From: Stramentimicrobium sp964433555
GTDB taxonomy: Bacteria; Atribacterota; Phoenicimicrobiia; Phoenicimicrobiales; Stramentimicrobiaceae
DNA: 46,621 bases
NCBI GenBank assembly: GCA_964433555.1
Contig: CAYSRG010000020.1
Location: 1-46,621 of the forward strand
Direction of reading: 5' to 3'
Below, one piece after another: positions 27,048 to 36,255 of the stretch. The translations under genes were made by a program, and so were the position numbers. Numbering within the stretch: the first letter of the stretch is position 1; every line of letters begins with the position of its first letter. A model generated the notes under the pieces. That model ran no database searches. It saw only the letters and a program-made list of their open reading frames with translations, and was not told the origin of the DNA.

Positions 27048-27135
27048 ATTAAACCAAAACCTCTCTAACTCAAATGTTTTATTATTTCCGTTAGATAGTA
27101 TAAATAATTGCTAAAGAAGGCATTTAATCAAAAGA

Positions 27136-27978
27136 TTAATCTAACATAATACCAGAAATTCTATTTAAATCTTCATTACTATAAAATTCGATAGTAATCT
27201 TACCTCTTTTCCCGCCAAATTTAACATTTACTTTGGTACCCAATTTTGCTATCAGTCTTTTCTCCAATTCAGGAAAGTATTGTATTTTCTTTTTATCAGA
27301 GGCAATATTTTTATCCTTCTTTTTTATCCAACGCTCTAACAGCTTTTCTAAGTCTCTTACCGATAATTCCTGTTCGATTATTTTCTGCCCAAATTCCTGT
27401 TGTACCTGTTTATCTTCCAAGCTTAATAAGACCTTGGCATGACCAAAACTAATTTTCCCCGAGGCAACTCTTCCCCTGACCCATTCATTTAAACTAAGCA
27501 AACGCAAAGTATTACTAACAAAAGCTCTACTCTTTCCAGTTATTGCTGCTAATTCTTGATGAGTAAGGTGAAATTCTTCCACCAATCTTTTAAAGGCAAA
27601 CGCTTGTTCTATTGGATTAAGATCCTCTCTTTGTATGTTTTCCACTAAAGCAACTTCAAAGGTCTTAAGATTATTGAATTGTCTGATAATAACCGGAATT
27701 TTTTCCAAGCCCAATTCTCTAGCAGCCTTTAATCTTCTTTCCCCAGCCACTATTTCATATCCTTGGGTTGATTCCCGTACAATAATTGGTTGTATAATCC
27801 CATGTGCTTTTATCGATTCCTTTAACTCATCCATTTTCTCCTGATCAAAATCCTGTCTTGGTTGATAAAGATTGGGGGTTAGTTGGTCAATATCCACTTC
27901 CATAACATAAGTCCTATCTTTGATATTGGAAATTGGTATTATCGATTCTATTCCTTTTCCCAAACCCTTCTTAATCAT
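27136..27978 (-). CDS. parB: Chromosome partitioning protein ParB
   Basis: CTP-dependent sliding clamp that loads at parS and organises the origin. Visible are the CTP/arginine box YEIVAGERRLKAARELG (about 75-91), VALVENIQREDLNPIEQAFAF (about 110-130) and the helix-turn-helix LTHQELAAITGKSRAFVSNTLRLL (about 137-160), then a C-terminal dimerisation part. The length is 280 aa. ATG 27978 is preferred to the TTG at 27984 since AGGAGG lies 9 bases before the ATG. The start overlaps the parA stop by 8 bases (ATGATTAA), so the two are translationally coupled. Two parS sites are nearby. Confidence 0.95.
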   Translation of the reverse strand: MIKKGLGKGIESIIPISNIKDRTYVMEVDIDQLTPNLYQPRQDFDQEKMDELKESIKAHGIIQPIIVRESTQGYEIVAGERRLKAARELGLEKIPVIIRQFNNLKTFEVALVENIQREDLNPIEQAFAFKRLVEEFHLTHQELAAITGKSRAFVSNTLRLLSLNEWVRGRVASGKISFGHAKVLLSLEDKQVQQEFGQKIIEQELSVRDLEKLLERWIKKKDKNIASDKKKIQYFPELEKRLIAKLGTKVNVKFGGKRGKITIEFYSNEDLNRISGIMLD

Positions 27979-28732
27979 GAGCAATTACCTCCTGTGCTAA
28001 CCTTTGATAAGCTTGTGAACCTCTAGACTTTGCCTCATAGATAACAATCGGTTGACCATAACTAGGAGCTTCGCTTAAACGCACATTGCGAGGGATAATT
28101 ACCTGAAAAATACTGCCATGAAAATGTTTATCAATCTCCTCTACTACCTCTTTGGATAAATTATTTCTTACATCATACATGGTTAATAAAATTCCCTCAA
28201 TGGATAAATTGGGATTTAAGTTTTCCTTCACCAGGGTTATAGTGTTCAATAATTGACCAATTCCTTCTAAAGCATAATATTCACATTGTACCGGAATAAT
28301 AACCGAATTAGCAGCATTAAGAGCATTTAAGGTAAGCAAGCCAAGAGAGGGCGGGGTATCAATAATAATATAATCATATTTCTCTTTAATTGGACGAATA
28401 AGTTGTTTTAAGCGATTTTCCCGAGAAATATAATTCACTAACTCAATCTCTGCACCAGCTAATTGAAGCGTAGAAGGTAACACATCAAGATTTTCAATCT
28501 GGCTGGGAACTAGAACCTCCTGAACCGGAACTTGATTAATCAAGCTATCATATATATTTTTCTCAATTTTAGAGCGTTCTATGCCTATTCCACTACTAGC
28601 GTTACCCTGGGGATCAATATCAATTAATAATACTTTCTTTCCTTCTAAAGCCAAAAAGGCACTTAGATTAATGGCAGTGGTGGTCTTTCCCACTCCACCT
28701 TTCTGATTACTGATAGCAATAATTTTATTCAT
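27971..28732 (-). CDS. parA: Chromosome partitioning ATPase ParA/Soj
   Basis: Deviant Walker ATPase that works with ParB in origin segregation and can modulate DnaA. The P-loop is NQKGGVGKTTTAINLSA (8-24), with LIDIDPQGNASSGIG (about 36-50) and YDYIIIDTPPSLGLLTLNAL (about 115-134). The 253 aa match the Soj type without an N-terminal HTH domain. The start is ATG 28732 with GAGG about 12 bases upstream. A parS site lies 32 bp upstream of the start, so ParB may also affect its expression. Confidence 0.96.
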   Translation of the reverse strand: MNKIIAISNQKGGVGKTTTAINLSAFLALEGKKVLLIDIDPQGNASSGIGIERSKIEKNIYDSLINQVPVQEVLVPSQIENLDVLPSTLQLAGAEIELVNYISRENRLKQLIRPIKEKYDYIIIDTPPSLGLLTLNALNAANSVIIPVQCEYYALEGIGQLLNTITLVKENLNPNLSIEGILLTMYDVRNNLSKEVVEEIDKHFHGSIFQVIIPRNVRLSEAPSYGQPIVIYEAKSRGSQAYQRLAQEVIAHD

Positions 28733-28763
28733 TACGGATAAGTCCTCTTATTTAAAAAATAAA

Positions 28764-28779
28764 AGTTCCACGTGGAACA
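28764..28779. other. parS site 1
   Basis: AGTTCCACGTGGAACA contains the 14-bp perfect palindrome GTTCCACGTGGAAC, matching the conserved parS pattern (TGTTNCACGTGNAACA) at all but the first base. It lies just upstream of parA. ParB binding is inferred from family knowledge. Confidence 0.85.
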
Positions 28780-28938
28780 TATTGGTAAAACTTAGAATCT
28801 ACTCTCTTTTAAAATCCCATTTTATCTGTCAGCAATAAACCAATTCGTTTATTCATGTTCCAAAACTATCCCATTATAAGACGTTAATCTCTTCAAAAAG
28901 TTATTTTATGTCTAAAGTAATCTAATATTATCAAAAAA

Positions 28939-29757
28939 TCATTTAAAATACAAAGGCCTTTTCTGAGGAATACCATTTTTTCGTGGAAATCTTTCTGGAG
29001 TTGGTTTTATTTTGCGAATAACTAAAACATAACGAAGATGACTTGAATGAGGAATTCTGACTACATTAATGCTCTCCATGATTCCTCCCAATCTTTCTAT
29101 TACTTCTTTATTGCCAGATAGCTCCTCTTGATAGGAACTGCCTTTAAAGGCAATCATGACACCATTTATCTGGCATAAAGGAAGACAATATTCACATAGG
29201 ACACCAAGGGCAGCAACAGCTCTCGATAATACTATATGGTATTTTTCTCTAAATTCTGCTGCCTTGCCTATATTTTCAGCCCTATCCCGTACCACCTTGG
29301 TATCAGTTAGTTCTAACTTATCAATTACTTCCCTTAAAAATAGTATTCTATTTTTTCTTGCTTCTAATAAACACATGCTGGCATCTGATAAAACCATTTT
29401 TACAGGAACTCCAGGAAATCCTGCACCACTACCAACATCAATGATTTTTAACCTTTTTCCCTGCTGAAATGTTTTCCATAGATTATTGATAATACCAATA
29501 CAAGAAAGTGAATCCAAAAAATGCGTATTAATAATATCAAAAGTGTCTTGAATTGAGGTAATATTAACCTTTTTTTGATAAGCATGTATCATTTTTATAT
29601 AAATGATAAATTTATTAATACTCTCCTCTGGAAGGCTTATCCCTAAAGCAAGTACTCCCATATTAATATATTGATCTAAACCTTCTTTAGTATTAAACAA
29701 TGTTTTTTCTTCTTCCACAGTTTTTCCACAACTCCTGTTTGTATTCATTTCTAACAT
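28939..29757 (-). CDS. rsmG: 16S rRNA (guanine-527-N7) methyltransferase RsmG
   Basis: SAM-dependent methyltransferase modifying G527 of 16S rRNA. Motif I is IDVGSGAGFPGVPVKMVL, with FLDSLSCIG just before it and VLSRAVAALGVLCEYCLPL (about 183-201) after it. Total length is 272 aa, longer than the usual 210-240, because of about 30 extra N-terminal residues (MLEMNTNRSCGKTVEEE). No clear ribosome binding site precedes the first ATG, so a start further in (GTG at Val14 or ATG at Met33) is possible. The neighbours parA downstream and mnmE upstream are the usual origin context. Confidence 0.92.
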   Translation of the reverse strand: MLEMNTNRSCGKTVEEEKTLFNTKEGLDQYINMGVLALGISLPEESINKFIIYIKMIHAYQKKVNITSIQDTFDIINTHFLDSLSCIGIINNLWKTFQQGKRLKIIDVGSGAGFPGVPVKMVLSDASMCLLEARKNRILFLREVIDKLELTDTKVVRDRAENIGKAAEFREKYHIVLSRAVAALGVLCEYCLPLCQINGVMIAFKGSSYQEELSGNKEVIERLGGIMESINVVRIPHSSHLRYVLVIRKIKPTPERFPRKNGIPQKRPLYFK

Positions 29758-30804
29758 GAAATACCAAAATTGAAGACATTAATATTTAACTGCTCCCACT
29801 GAAAGAAATTAATTATAAGCTTTTTATAATAAATACCTTACAATGCTTTCTGCTAATACTACATTTATTGCTTTTTTATTTTATTCTCTTCAATCAAGCG
29901 AATACTTCACTTATCTATTTTTCCACAGCTTTTTCACAAATAAAAATTTAATGAATTTTATGGACGTCCATACCTATATTTTGCGGAGTTTCCTGCTGAA
30001 TTAATAATTTTCTAGTCTTATGTTTTTAATGTGCTATTACGCTATCTACTCGACAAGACAATTTTAAATTAAAAATAATCCAACTAAATAGTAAGTCAAT
30101 AAATTTGATTTGGCAAGAGACATTTTCTATTTTCAAATCACCATGAGCAGAGTCCCCCGATAAATAAACTTTCAAATCAAATGATATTAAAAGGTAAACT
30201 CATAGATAATTAAACCACCCAACAATGTTAGCTATAATTTTTTACGTTTAGTACTATCCATTATTTTCCATAAATAAGGTGAGGCTTGCCTGTTATCTCA
30301 GCAAAATCCCTAATTACTTTGGAGATGCTATGGATAGTGCAACTTAATTACCCAAAAATGCCAAAGGATGTTTCTTAAAGTCAGTTAACTCAATGTATTT
30401 ATAAAATTCCTTGCCTATATGTTAGAAATAGAATAGTCTTATCTTGTCCTCTATTTACAGAGCAGGCTTGAAGTAAAGAACCAGGATACCTACTGGGAAG
30501 AAAGGTTTCGGATTTGATAAAACATTAAAATATGTTGGTTTAATTACTACTAAACCTACTATATATATTGGATAAGCAAGGAAATAGTATAATAATCCTT
30601 CTTTGTATAGCATGATAATTGATGGAAAAAGATATTTTAGTAGGTATTTTAAATTTGTGTTCCACGTGGAACATTATTTAATAACACAGGGCTTATTGAA
30701 ATTAAAGTATTTTGCTAAATTGGCAGCCTTAATTGTTTGGATACTACTTTAGAAATCACTCAATCATTATTTTTTATTAAAGAGATTTCTGGTAAAAACA
30801 ATTT
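29758..30804. other. Gene-poor 1-kb interval between rsmG and mnmE
   Basis: No open reading frame with family features is seen; mnmG, which often occupies this place, is absent. The interval holds parS site 2 at 30658-30673. DnaA-box-like motifs TTTTCCACA and TTTTTCACA lie near 29920-29940. Short protein-like open stretches (for example near 30260-30330, reverse strand) are too broken to assign. Confidence 0.5.
30658..30673. other. parS site 2
   Basis: TGTTCCACGTGGAACA is a perfect 16-bp palindrome fitting the parS consensus. It lies about 130 bp beyond the mnmE stop, and 1.9 kb from parS site 1. Confidence 0.9.
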
Positions 30805-32238
30805 TTATTTACCAATACAGAATTGGGAAAATATTTTGCTGAGTATTTCATCATTATATGCTTCTCCGGTAATGTTAGCCAACTGGCTGGTAATATATTT
30901 CAAGTCCATTAACACAAAGTCAACCGGAATCCCTTCTTCCAAACCAGAAACAAGATCGACTAAGCTTTTTTTTACTTTAAGTAGATATTCTAGATGTCTT
31001 TGATTGCTTATTATCAGCCCTTCTTCTGGCGTATCAATATTGGTAAGAACTTGATTCACCATTTTGTCTATTAAAATATCAATTCCCATCCTTTTTTTTA
31101 TAGAAATTCTAATAAATTCATTTATACCCAATCTCTGTTGCAATTCTGAATGGTCAATTTTTGATGGAAGATCAATTTTGTTTAAGATAATGATTTTATT
31201 TATATTACGATTATTGAATAATTCAATTTTCTCAATAAGTGTAATATCATGGGAATCCAACGGCTGATTAATATCAAACATTACCAGGAAAAGTTGAGCA
31301 AATTCCATGTGTTGACTTACTTTCTTCAGACTGACTTGTTCTATAATATTCTCTGGATCTTTCATTCCTGCAGTGTCAATTAGATGAAAAGTAAAACCTT
31401 TAATGACTATCGTTCCCTCGATCAAATCTCTTGTTGTTCCCGGTAAAGAAGTGACTATAGATTTATTTTTCTTTAGTAACATATTAAACAGACTTGATTT
31501 GCCAACATTGGTTTTGCCCAGAATTATAGTATTAATTCCTTCTTTGATAATCTGTCCATATTTTACTGTATCCATTAATTCGTTTACCTCAAATAGGCAC
31601 TTCTCAATAATTTTTTTAATTTCCTCGTTTTTCATTTCAGCAATTCCCTGATCTGGAAAATCCAGTGGTGCTTCAATTCTAGTAGTTAAATCAATGATGC
31701 TATTTTTAAGGTGGGATATTTCTTCTCTAAGGCCTCCGGCAAGATGATTGAGAGAGGATTTTAAACTGTTCTCATTACTGGCTTTGATAAGATCAATCAC
31801 TGCTTCAGCTTGACTTAAATCTATCCTTCCATTTAAAAATGCTAATTTAGTGAATTCCCCGGGTTCAGCTATCCTTACTCCCTGCTTAGTTACAATTGCC
31901 AAAACTTTATTTATCACCAGAAAACCACCGTGACAATTAATTTCCACAATGTCTTCTCTGGTATATGTTTTTGGTTTACGCATAACAGTTAATAGAACCT
32001 CGTCTACCATGGTATCTTCCCCAGGTTGAATAATTGTTCCATAATAAATATGGTGGCTATGAAACTCATGGGGATTCTTTTTTATTTTTCCTTTATAACG
32101 AAATATTTTACTGGCAATATCAATTGATTGTGGACCGCTCATTCTTATAATACCAATGCCACCAATACCCAATGGCGTAGATATGGCAACAATGGTATCT
32201 TTCTCTTTGTCAGTCTCTCGGAATTGATTTCTTTTCAT
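30805..32238 (-). CDS. mnmE: tRNA modification GTPase MnmE (TrmE)
   Basis: Works with MnmG to modify U34 of certain tRNAs. The N-terminal folate domain starts DTIVAISTPLGIGGIGIIRMSG. The G domain carries the P-loop GKTNVGKSSLFNML, switch LPGTTRDLIEG, DTAGMKD and NKID. The C-terminus ends FSQFCIGK with the conserved Cys. TTG at 32250 is an alternative start, but ATG 32238 gives a normal N-terminus; neither has a strong ribosome binding site. It is separated from khpB by the inserted IS256-type element. Its partner mnmG is not in the window. Confidence 0.95.
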   Translation of the reverse strand: MKRNQFRETDKEKDTIVAISTPLGIGGIGIIRMSGPQSIDIASKIFRYKGKIKKNPHEFHSHHIYYGTIIQPGEDTMVDEVLLTVMRKPKTYTREDIVEINCHGGFLVINKVLAIVTKQGVRIAEPGEFTKLAFLNGRIDLSQAEAVIDLIKASNENSLKSSLNHLAGGLREEISHLKNSIIDLTTRIEAPLDFPDQGIAEMKNEEIKKIIEKCLFEVNELMDTVKYGQIIKEGINTIILGKTNVGKSSLFNMLLKKNKSIVTSLPGTTRDLIEGTIVIKGFTFHLIDTAGMKDPENIIEQVSLKKVSQHMEFAQLFLVMFDINQPLDSHDITLIEKIELFNNRNINKIIILNKIDLPSKIDHSELQQRLGINEFIRISIKKRMGIDILIDKMVNQVLTNIDTPEEGLIISNQRHLEYLLKVKKSLVDLVSGLEEGIPVDFVLMDLKYITSQLANITGEAYNDEILSKIFSQFCIGK

Positions 32239-32340
32239 TGTTCGACCCAATTATATTAAATATTTTTTAAAATATTCTAATTTCCTTTCTTTATTTATAC
32301 GTTACACATAATTAAAATAATGAGTCTGTGTTATATTTTC

Positions 32341-33860
32341 TGTAAAAGTAAAAAGTTAATTTAAATAATAACTTGAAATGGGCCATAAAGAACCTCCATA
32401 ATAATATAGACGATACTCTAAAAAATTAAGGAGGATAAATTCAAGATGACCCAACTAAATACTAATTCAATCATGTCTATTTTGCAAGAGGAATTAAATA
32501 AAGACGAAGATTTCCTAAAGAAAATGGTAAAAAGCATTATCCAGTAGCTAATGGAAGAAGAGAGAGATACTCAAGTAGGCGTATTATCTCACCAAAGAGA
32601 TAATACCAAAAGAAAAGCCAATCGAAATGGCTATAAGCCCGCTCTTTTAATACCAGGATAGGTAACTTACTTTTGGCCAAACCCCAGATCAGAGAGTTTG
32701 CCTTTCAGACCCAATTGTTTGAAAACTACCAAAGAAGTGAAAAGGCCTTACTGGCCAGTATCTGTCAGATGGTCACCGATGGAGTCTCTACCAACCGGGT
32801 AAAAAGTATTGTCGCTAAACTATCACCGGATTTAACTTATTCCAAATCTACAGTCAGCAGAATCACCAAGGGATTGGATCCCCAGATAAAACACTGGCAA
32901 CAAGCACAATTGCAAGATTATTACCTCTATCTCTTTACCGATGCACTCTACTTTTTTGTCAGGGTAAACCATCAGGTAATCTCCTGCCCGGTACTAATTA
33001 CCATAGATATAGATAAGAACGGACACCGGAAGATTCTGGGTGTTGATATTGCCTTTGAGGAAAGCTACCAAAGTTATTTGAATCATTTTAATAAAATCAA
33101 AGACAGGGGATTAAAATATGTAGATTTAACCATCTCTGATGATCACAAGGGACTCACTAAGGCCCAGCAGGAAGTATTCCCTAATACAGCTCATCAAACC
33201 TGTATCTGTCATTTTATGCGTAACATCCTATCTCATGTACCCTATAAAGAAAAAGCAAAATTTGCCGATTATCTCAAGCAGATCTTCAATTCTCCCAATA
33301 GACAGATGGCTACTACCATAGCGCATATGATTGCCAAAAAATACCAGACCAGCTATCATAAGGTCAGTCAAGTGTTACAAGAAGAACTGGAATTTACCCT
33401 GGCTTACCTGGGCTACTCCAAACATCACCGGCCTAAGATCAAAACCACCAATTTAATTGAAGGGGTAATCAACAAAAATTTAAAACAACGTTCCAAGGTA
33501 ATTGGTATTTTCCCGAACCAAGAATCATGTATGCGTTATGTCTCCCTGAGGCTTATGGAGATTGATGAACAATGGCAGACCGACAGAAGGTATATGAAGA
33601 TAAACAAAGATGATCAATTCACACAAGAAGATGATTCTCTATTAGAAGAAATAAAACAAATTAAAGAAAGAGTCACAATATCAAGGAGAAATTGGTGGTT
33701 ACTTAATTTTACAGAAAAATTGGGATTGACTCAAAATAAAAAGCATAACAAAATTAGATTAAGTAAATTATTATCCAATAATGTTATGCGAAATTATAAA
33801 TTATAATGTTTATTAATATGTTATTGCTGTTTTATCATATTAATCATAACTTACTTTTGC
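32341..33860 (+). mobile_element. Inactivated IS256-family insertion sequence
   Basis: The transposase remnant (32446-33806) plus short flanks make about 1.5 kb, the normal IS256-family size. Possible imperfect terminal repeats are GTAAAAGTAAAAAGTTA at 32342-32358 and, inverted, GCAAAAGTAAGTTATGA ending at 33860 (shared core AAAAGTAA). No matching target duplication could be seen, so the ends are approximate. The element lies between mnmE and khpB, within what is otherwise a compact, conserved gene block. Confidence 0.7.
32446..33806 (+). pseudogene. IS256/Mutator-type transposase with stop and frameshift
   Basis: DDE transposase. The first 33 codons from ATG 32446 (AAGGAGG upstream) end in TAG at 32545. 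Reading on in frame gives the family-like RDNTKRKANRNGYKP before a shift of one base near 32650. The rest is continuous from about 32652: TRIGNLLLAKPQIREF, then FENYQRSEKALLASICQMVTDGVS-type text, TDALYF (first Asp), LTISDDHKGL (second Asp), CICHFMRNIL, and TTNLIEGVINKNLKQRSKVIG (Glu) to the stop at 33806. The catalytic triad is intact but two disabling changes block the N-terminal DNA-binding part, so it is non-autonomous. IS256 elements are not known for programmed frameshifting. Confidence 0.88.
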
Positions 33861-33874
33861 TCTTATTAAATTAT

Positions 33875-34420
33875 TTATTCTACTTGGTATTCTTCCTTAA
33901 TGCTCTTGCTTGCACTATCCTCATCTTGGACCAGAATCGGTTTTATGATAATTCTCCGATATGGCTCCCTTCCTTCACTATAGGTAATTACTCCTGAATC
34001 TTCTTTTAGAGCCATGTGCACTAACTTTCTTTCTATGCTATTCATATAATAAAGGGCTATAGTGTCACCTTTTCTTTTTGCTATCTCAGCTTTTTCCCTA
34101 GCATATCTCTGAAGAGATTCCTCTCTTCTTTTTCGATATCCATCAATATCCACTATATAAATTTTATGAGTGCCTTGCTGGTTCTCTTTATTAACAATCA
34201 AATTAACCAGAAATTGAATGGCATCAAGAGTATGACCATGTTTGCCAATAATGATGCCAGGATCTGCTTTGATAATCTCAAAAATAGTATAATCCTGATT
34301 GGAAGAAACCAACTTTACTTCAGCCTCAGCACTTATACCTTCCGCTATTTTAGAAAGAATTTGTAAGGCTTTTTCCTCTGGCTTGGTAATTTTCATTTCC
34401 TTATTTTCAAAATCTAACAA
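33875..34420 (-). CDS. khpB: RNA-binding protein KhpB/Jag
   Basis: RNA-binding protein of the KhpA-KhpB type, involved in envelope growth and division in Gram-positive bacteria. A KH domain carries IIGKHGHTLDAIQFLVNLIVNK (about 75-96, GxxG = GKHG), and a C-terminal R3H domain has EGREPYRRIIIKP (about 153-165). The usual N-terminal Jag_N domain is reduced or absent. The start is TTG at 34420 with AGAGG 6 bases upstream; the ATG at 34396 has no such site. It directly follows yidC, as usual. The IS element ends just past its stop codon. Confidence 0.9.
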   Translation of the reverse strand: MLDFENKEMKITKPEEKALQILSKIAEGISAEAEVKLVSSNQDYTIFEIIKADPGIIIGKHGHTLDAIQFLVNLIVNKENQQGTHKIYIVDIDGYRKRREESLQRYAREKAEIAKRKGDTIALYYMNSIERKLVHMALKEDSGVITYSEGREPYRRIIIKPILVQDEDSASKSIKEEYQVE

Positions 34421-34499
34421 GACTTACCTCTTTCCAATAATACATTTGTCTTTTCCCTCAGAATTAATTGGCTGAATGGCAATTATTAGCTCTTATTTT

Positions 34500-35423
34500 T
34501 TAAGGCTTTGCTTTTCTGCTCGTTTTTTTATTTTGTTTTACAGAAGGTTTTTCATATCCTGGTATCCAAGGAATCTCTTGTTCGCTCTCTTTTTGTTTGA
34601 TTTCCGTTTCTTTTTTCTGCTCTGGTGTCTTCTCCTGTCTTACTTTTTCTTTTTCCTTAGAGCTATCGGATTCTTTTTCTTTTTGAATTTCAGGTTTCTT
34701 TTTGTTAATTAAAAGCTTCTGTATAATATCAAAAAGGGTTGAGGTAAACCAATACAAACTTAATCCTGACGGTAAACTAAAACTTATAAAGGCAATCATG
34801 ACTGGCATAATAGTACCCATCATCTTTTGGGTATTGGCAGTAGGATTAGAAGAGCTGTCACCCTGGCTTGTTACCGGCATAGGCGGCATGGTTAATTTTT
34901 GTTGAATATACATTGATACCCCTACTAAAATCGGTAAAATTCCAATACTATAACTTCCAATTACCCCGAATAACTGATCTGGTGCGGCTAATCCCGCAAT
35001 CATTTCGCCTTGATACATAACTTCGTTTTTAATCCACAAAAAACCACCATCAATAATCTCTGTATTGGGTATAAAATATTCAAAACCCCTGAGCACCTGA
35101 AAAAACAGAATTAAAATAGGCATTTGAATGATAAGTGGCAAACATCCGCCCATAGGATTGACCTTATGCTCCTTATACAACCTCATTACTTCCTGATTCA
35201 TTCTCTCTTTGTCATTTTTATATTTTCTTTGTATTTCCTGCATGAGAGGCTGAATCTTCTGTGTCTCTTGCATAGAAATCATCTGTTTTTGCATCAGCGG
35301 ATACATAATTGATCTTATAATAAGGGTTAATAGAATAATAGCTAAGCCATAATTATGAGTAAAACCATATAAGACACAAAGGAATTGTTCTACCCAACCT
35401 ATTAATGAACTCCAGATTCCCAA
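34500..35423 (-). CDS. yidC: Membrane protein insertase YidC
   Basis: Inserts and folds membrane proteins, alone or with SecYEG. The Gram-positive-type short form has about five hydrophobic segments: YGLAIILLTLIIRSIMYPL with the conserved Arg in the hydrophilic groove, GGCLPLIIQMPILILFFQVL, SIGILPILVGVSMYIQQKLT, and LPSGLSLYWFTSTLFDIIQK. A highly charged tail of about 65 residues follows, rich in Lys and Glu, which typically touches the ribosome. No lipobox is seen. The upstream ATG 35459 lacks a ribosome binding site; TTG at 35423 has GGAG 8 bases upstream and starts GIWSSLIGW. The exact start is therefore uncertain by 12 codons. Confidence 0.93.
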   Translation of the reverse strand: MGIWSSLIGWVEQFLCVLYGFTHNYGLAIILLTLIIRSIMYPLMQKQMISMQETQKIQPLMQEIQRKYKNDKERMNQEVMRLYKEHKVNPMGGCLPLIIQMPILILFFQVLRGFEYFIPNTEIIDGGFLWIKNEVMYQGEMIAGLAAPDQLFGVIGSYSIGILPILVGVSMYIQQKLTMPPMPVTSQGDSSSNPTANTQKMMGTIMPVMIAFISFSLPSGLSLYWFTSTLFDIIQKLLINKKKPEIQKEKESDSSKEKEKVRQEKTPEQKKETEIKQKESEQEIPWIPGYEKPSVKQNKKTSRKAKP

Positions 35424-35506
35424 AATATTACTCTCCTTTTCTACAAAGCATTTTTCCATTCAAATATTCAAAAGTACAGACCGATCTTCTATTCATGGAT
35501 TCTATC

Positions 35507-35731
35507 TTATTTGTATAGCTTATCGGGTACAGGATCATAACCACCAGTATGGTATGGATGGCACCGAAATAATCTCTTTATGGATAGTAAGGTTCCCCTT
35601 AGACAGCCATGTCTTTGAATAGCTTGTATAGCATAATCTGAACAAGTAGGATAAAACCTACAAGTTGCAGGTTTAAAGGGGGAAATATATTTTTGATAAA
35701 ACACAATTGCTGTTATCAATATTCTATTCAT
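35507..35731 (-). CDS. yidD: Membrane protein insertion efficiency factor YidD
   Basis: Small membrane-associated protein of 74 aa that helps YidC-dependent insertion. The family core is complete: YQKYISPFKPATCRFYPTCSDYA, then KRLFRCHPYHTGGYDPVP with the conserved CxFxPTCS and CHP cysteines. It lies between rnpA and yidC in the standard order. The start is ATG 35731. Confidence 0.95.
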   Translation of the reverse strand: MNRILITAIVFYQKYISPFKPATCRFYPTCSDYAIQAIQRHGCLRGTLLSIKRLFRCHPYHTGGYDPVPDKLYK

Positions 35732-35770
35732 TTTTTTACGTTAGACAACGGTTTTTATTATATTTATTAT

Positions 35771-36106
35771 TTACCTTATTTTAAAATTATCTCTCGGCAA
35801 CAATCTTATCAGTTCTTGTTCAATTTCCGTAAAGGAGGCTTCTAAAATCTCCTTTTTAGCTACAATGATAACATCACATCCAAAGATTAGTTTTATACCT
35901 TTTTGACGCCAGATTTCTCTTAATCTTCGTTTAATTTTGTTACGTTGCACTGCATTGCCAAGACTTTTTTTGACAATAAATCCTGCTCTATTATTCTCCT
36001 GCTGACTAGATAATATATATAATATAAGATATTTTCCAGATTTACGATTTCCATTGGAAAAAACTTTTTTAAATTCGTTGGTTCTTTTTAAACCTTCCTT
36101 AAACAA
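35771..36106 (-). CDS. rnpA: Ribonuclease P protein component
   Basis: Protein subunit that binds the RNase P RNA for tRNA 5'-end maturation. Length 111 aa. The start LKRTNEFKKVFSNGNRKSGKYLILY is typical, and the central RNR-like motif reads GNAVQRNKIKRRLREIWR (about 49-66). The TTG start at 36106 lies 8 bp after the rpmH stop with no good ribosome binding site, so translational coupling to rpmH is likely; a start within the rpmH end is also conceivable. Confidence 0.92.
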   Translation of the reverse strand: MFKEGLKRTNEFKKVFSNGNRKSGKYLILYILSSQQENNRAGFIVKKSLGNAVQRNKIKRRLREIWRQKGIKLIFGCDVIIVAKKEILEASFTEIEQELIRLLPRDNFKIR

Positions 36107-36114
36107 GTTAATAT

Positions 36115-36255
36115 CTAACCGGAAACGGTTAATCTCTTCCTTCCTTTTTGTCTTCTCCTTTTTAAAATAAGTCTTCCGCTTTTCGTGCTCATACGACTGC
36201 GAAATCCATGTGCTTTTAATTTTTTTCGACTATTAGGCTGATAAGTACGCTTCAT
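36115..36255 (-). CDS. rpmH: 50S ribosomal protein L34
   Basis: Very basic 46-residue ribosomal protein. The reading is MKRTYQPNSRKKLKAHGF followed by RSRMSTKSGRLILKRRRQ and KGRKRLTVSG. Length and sequence match L34 closely. The start ATG 36255 has AAGGAGAAGG about 7-9 bases upstream. It is the first gene of the minus-strand block facing the origin, immediately before rnpA. Confidence 0.98.
   Translation of the reverse strand: MKRTYQPNSRKKLKAHGFRSRMSTKSGRLILKRRRQKGRKRLTVSG

Noticed and set aside
30790..30814. Hairpin TGGTAAA/TTTACCA at the mnmE stop as a terminator
   Set aside because: The stem is short, overlaps the stop codon and lacks a U-tract.
32446..32661. Programmed frameshift in the IS256 transposase
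   Set aside because: There is also an in-frame TAG stop at 32545, and IS256-family transposases are normally single-frame; decay is the simpler reading.
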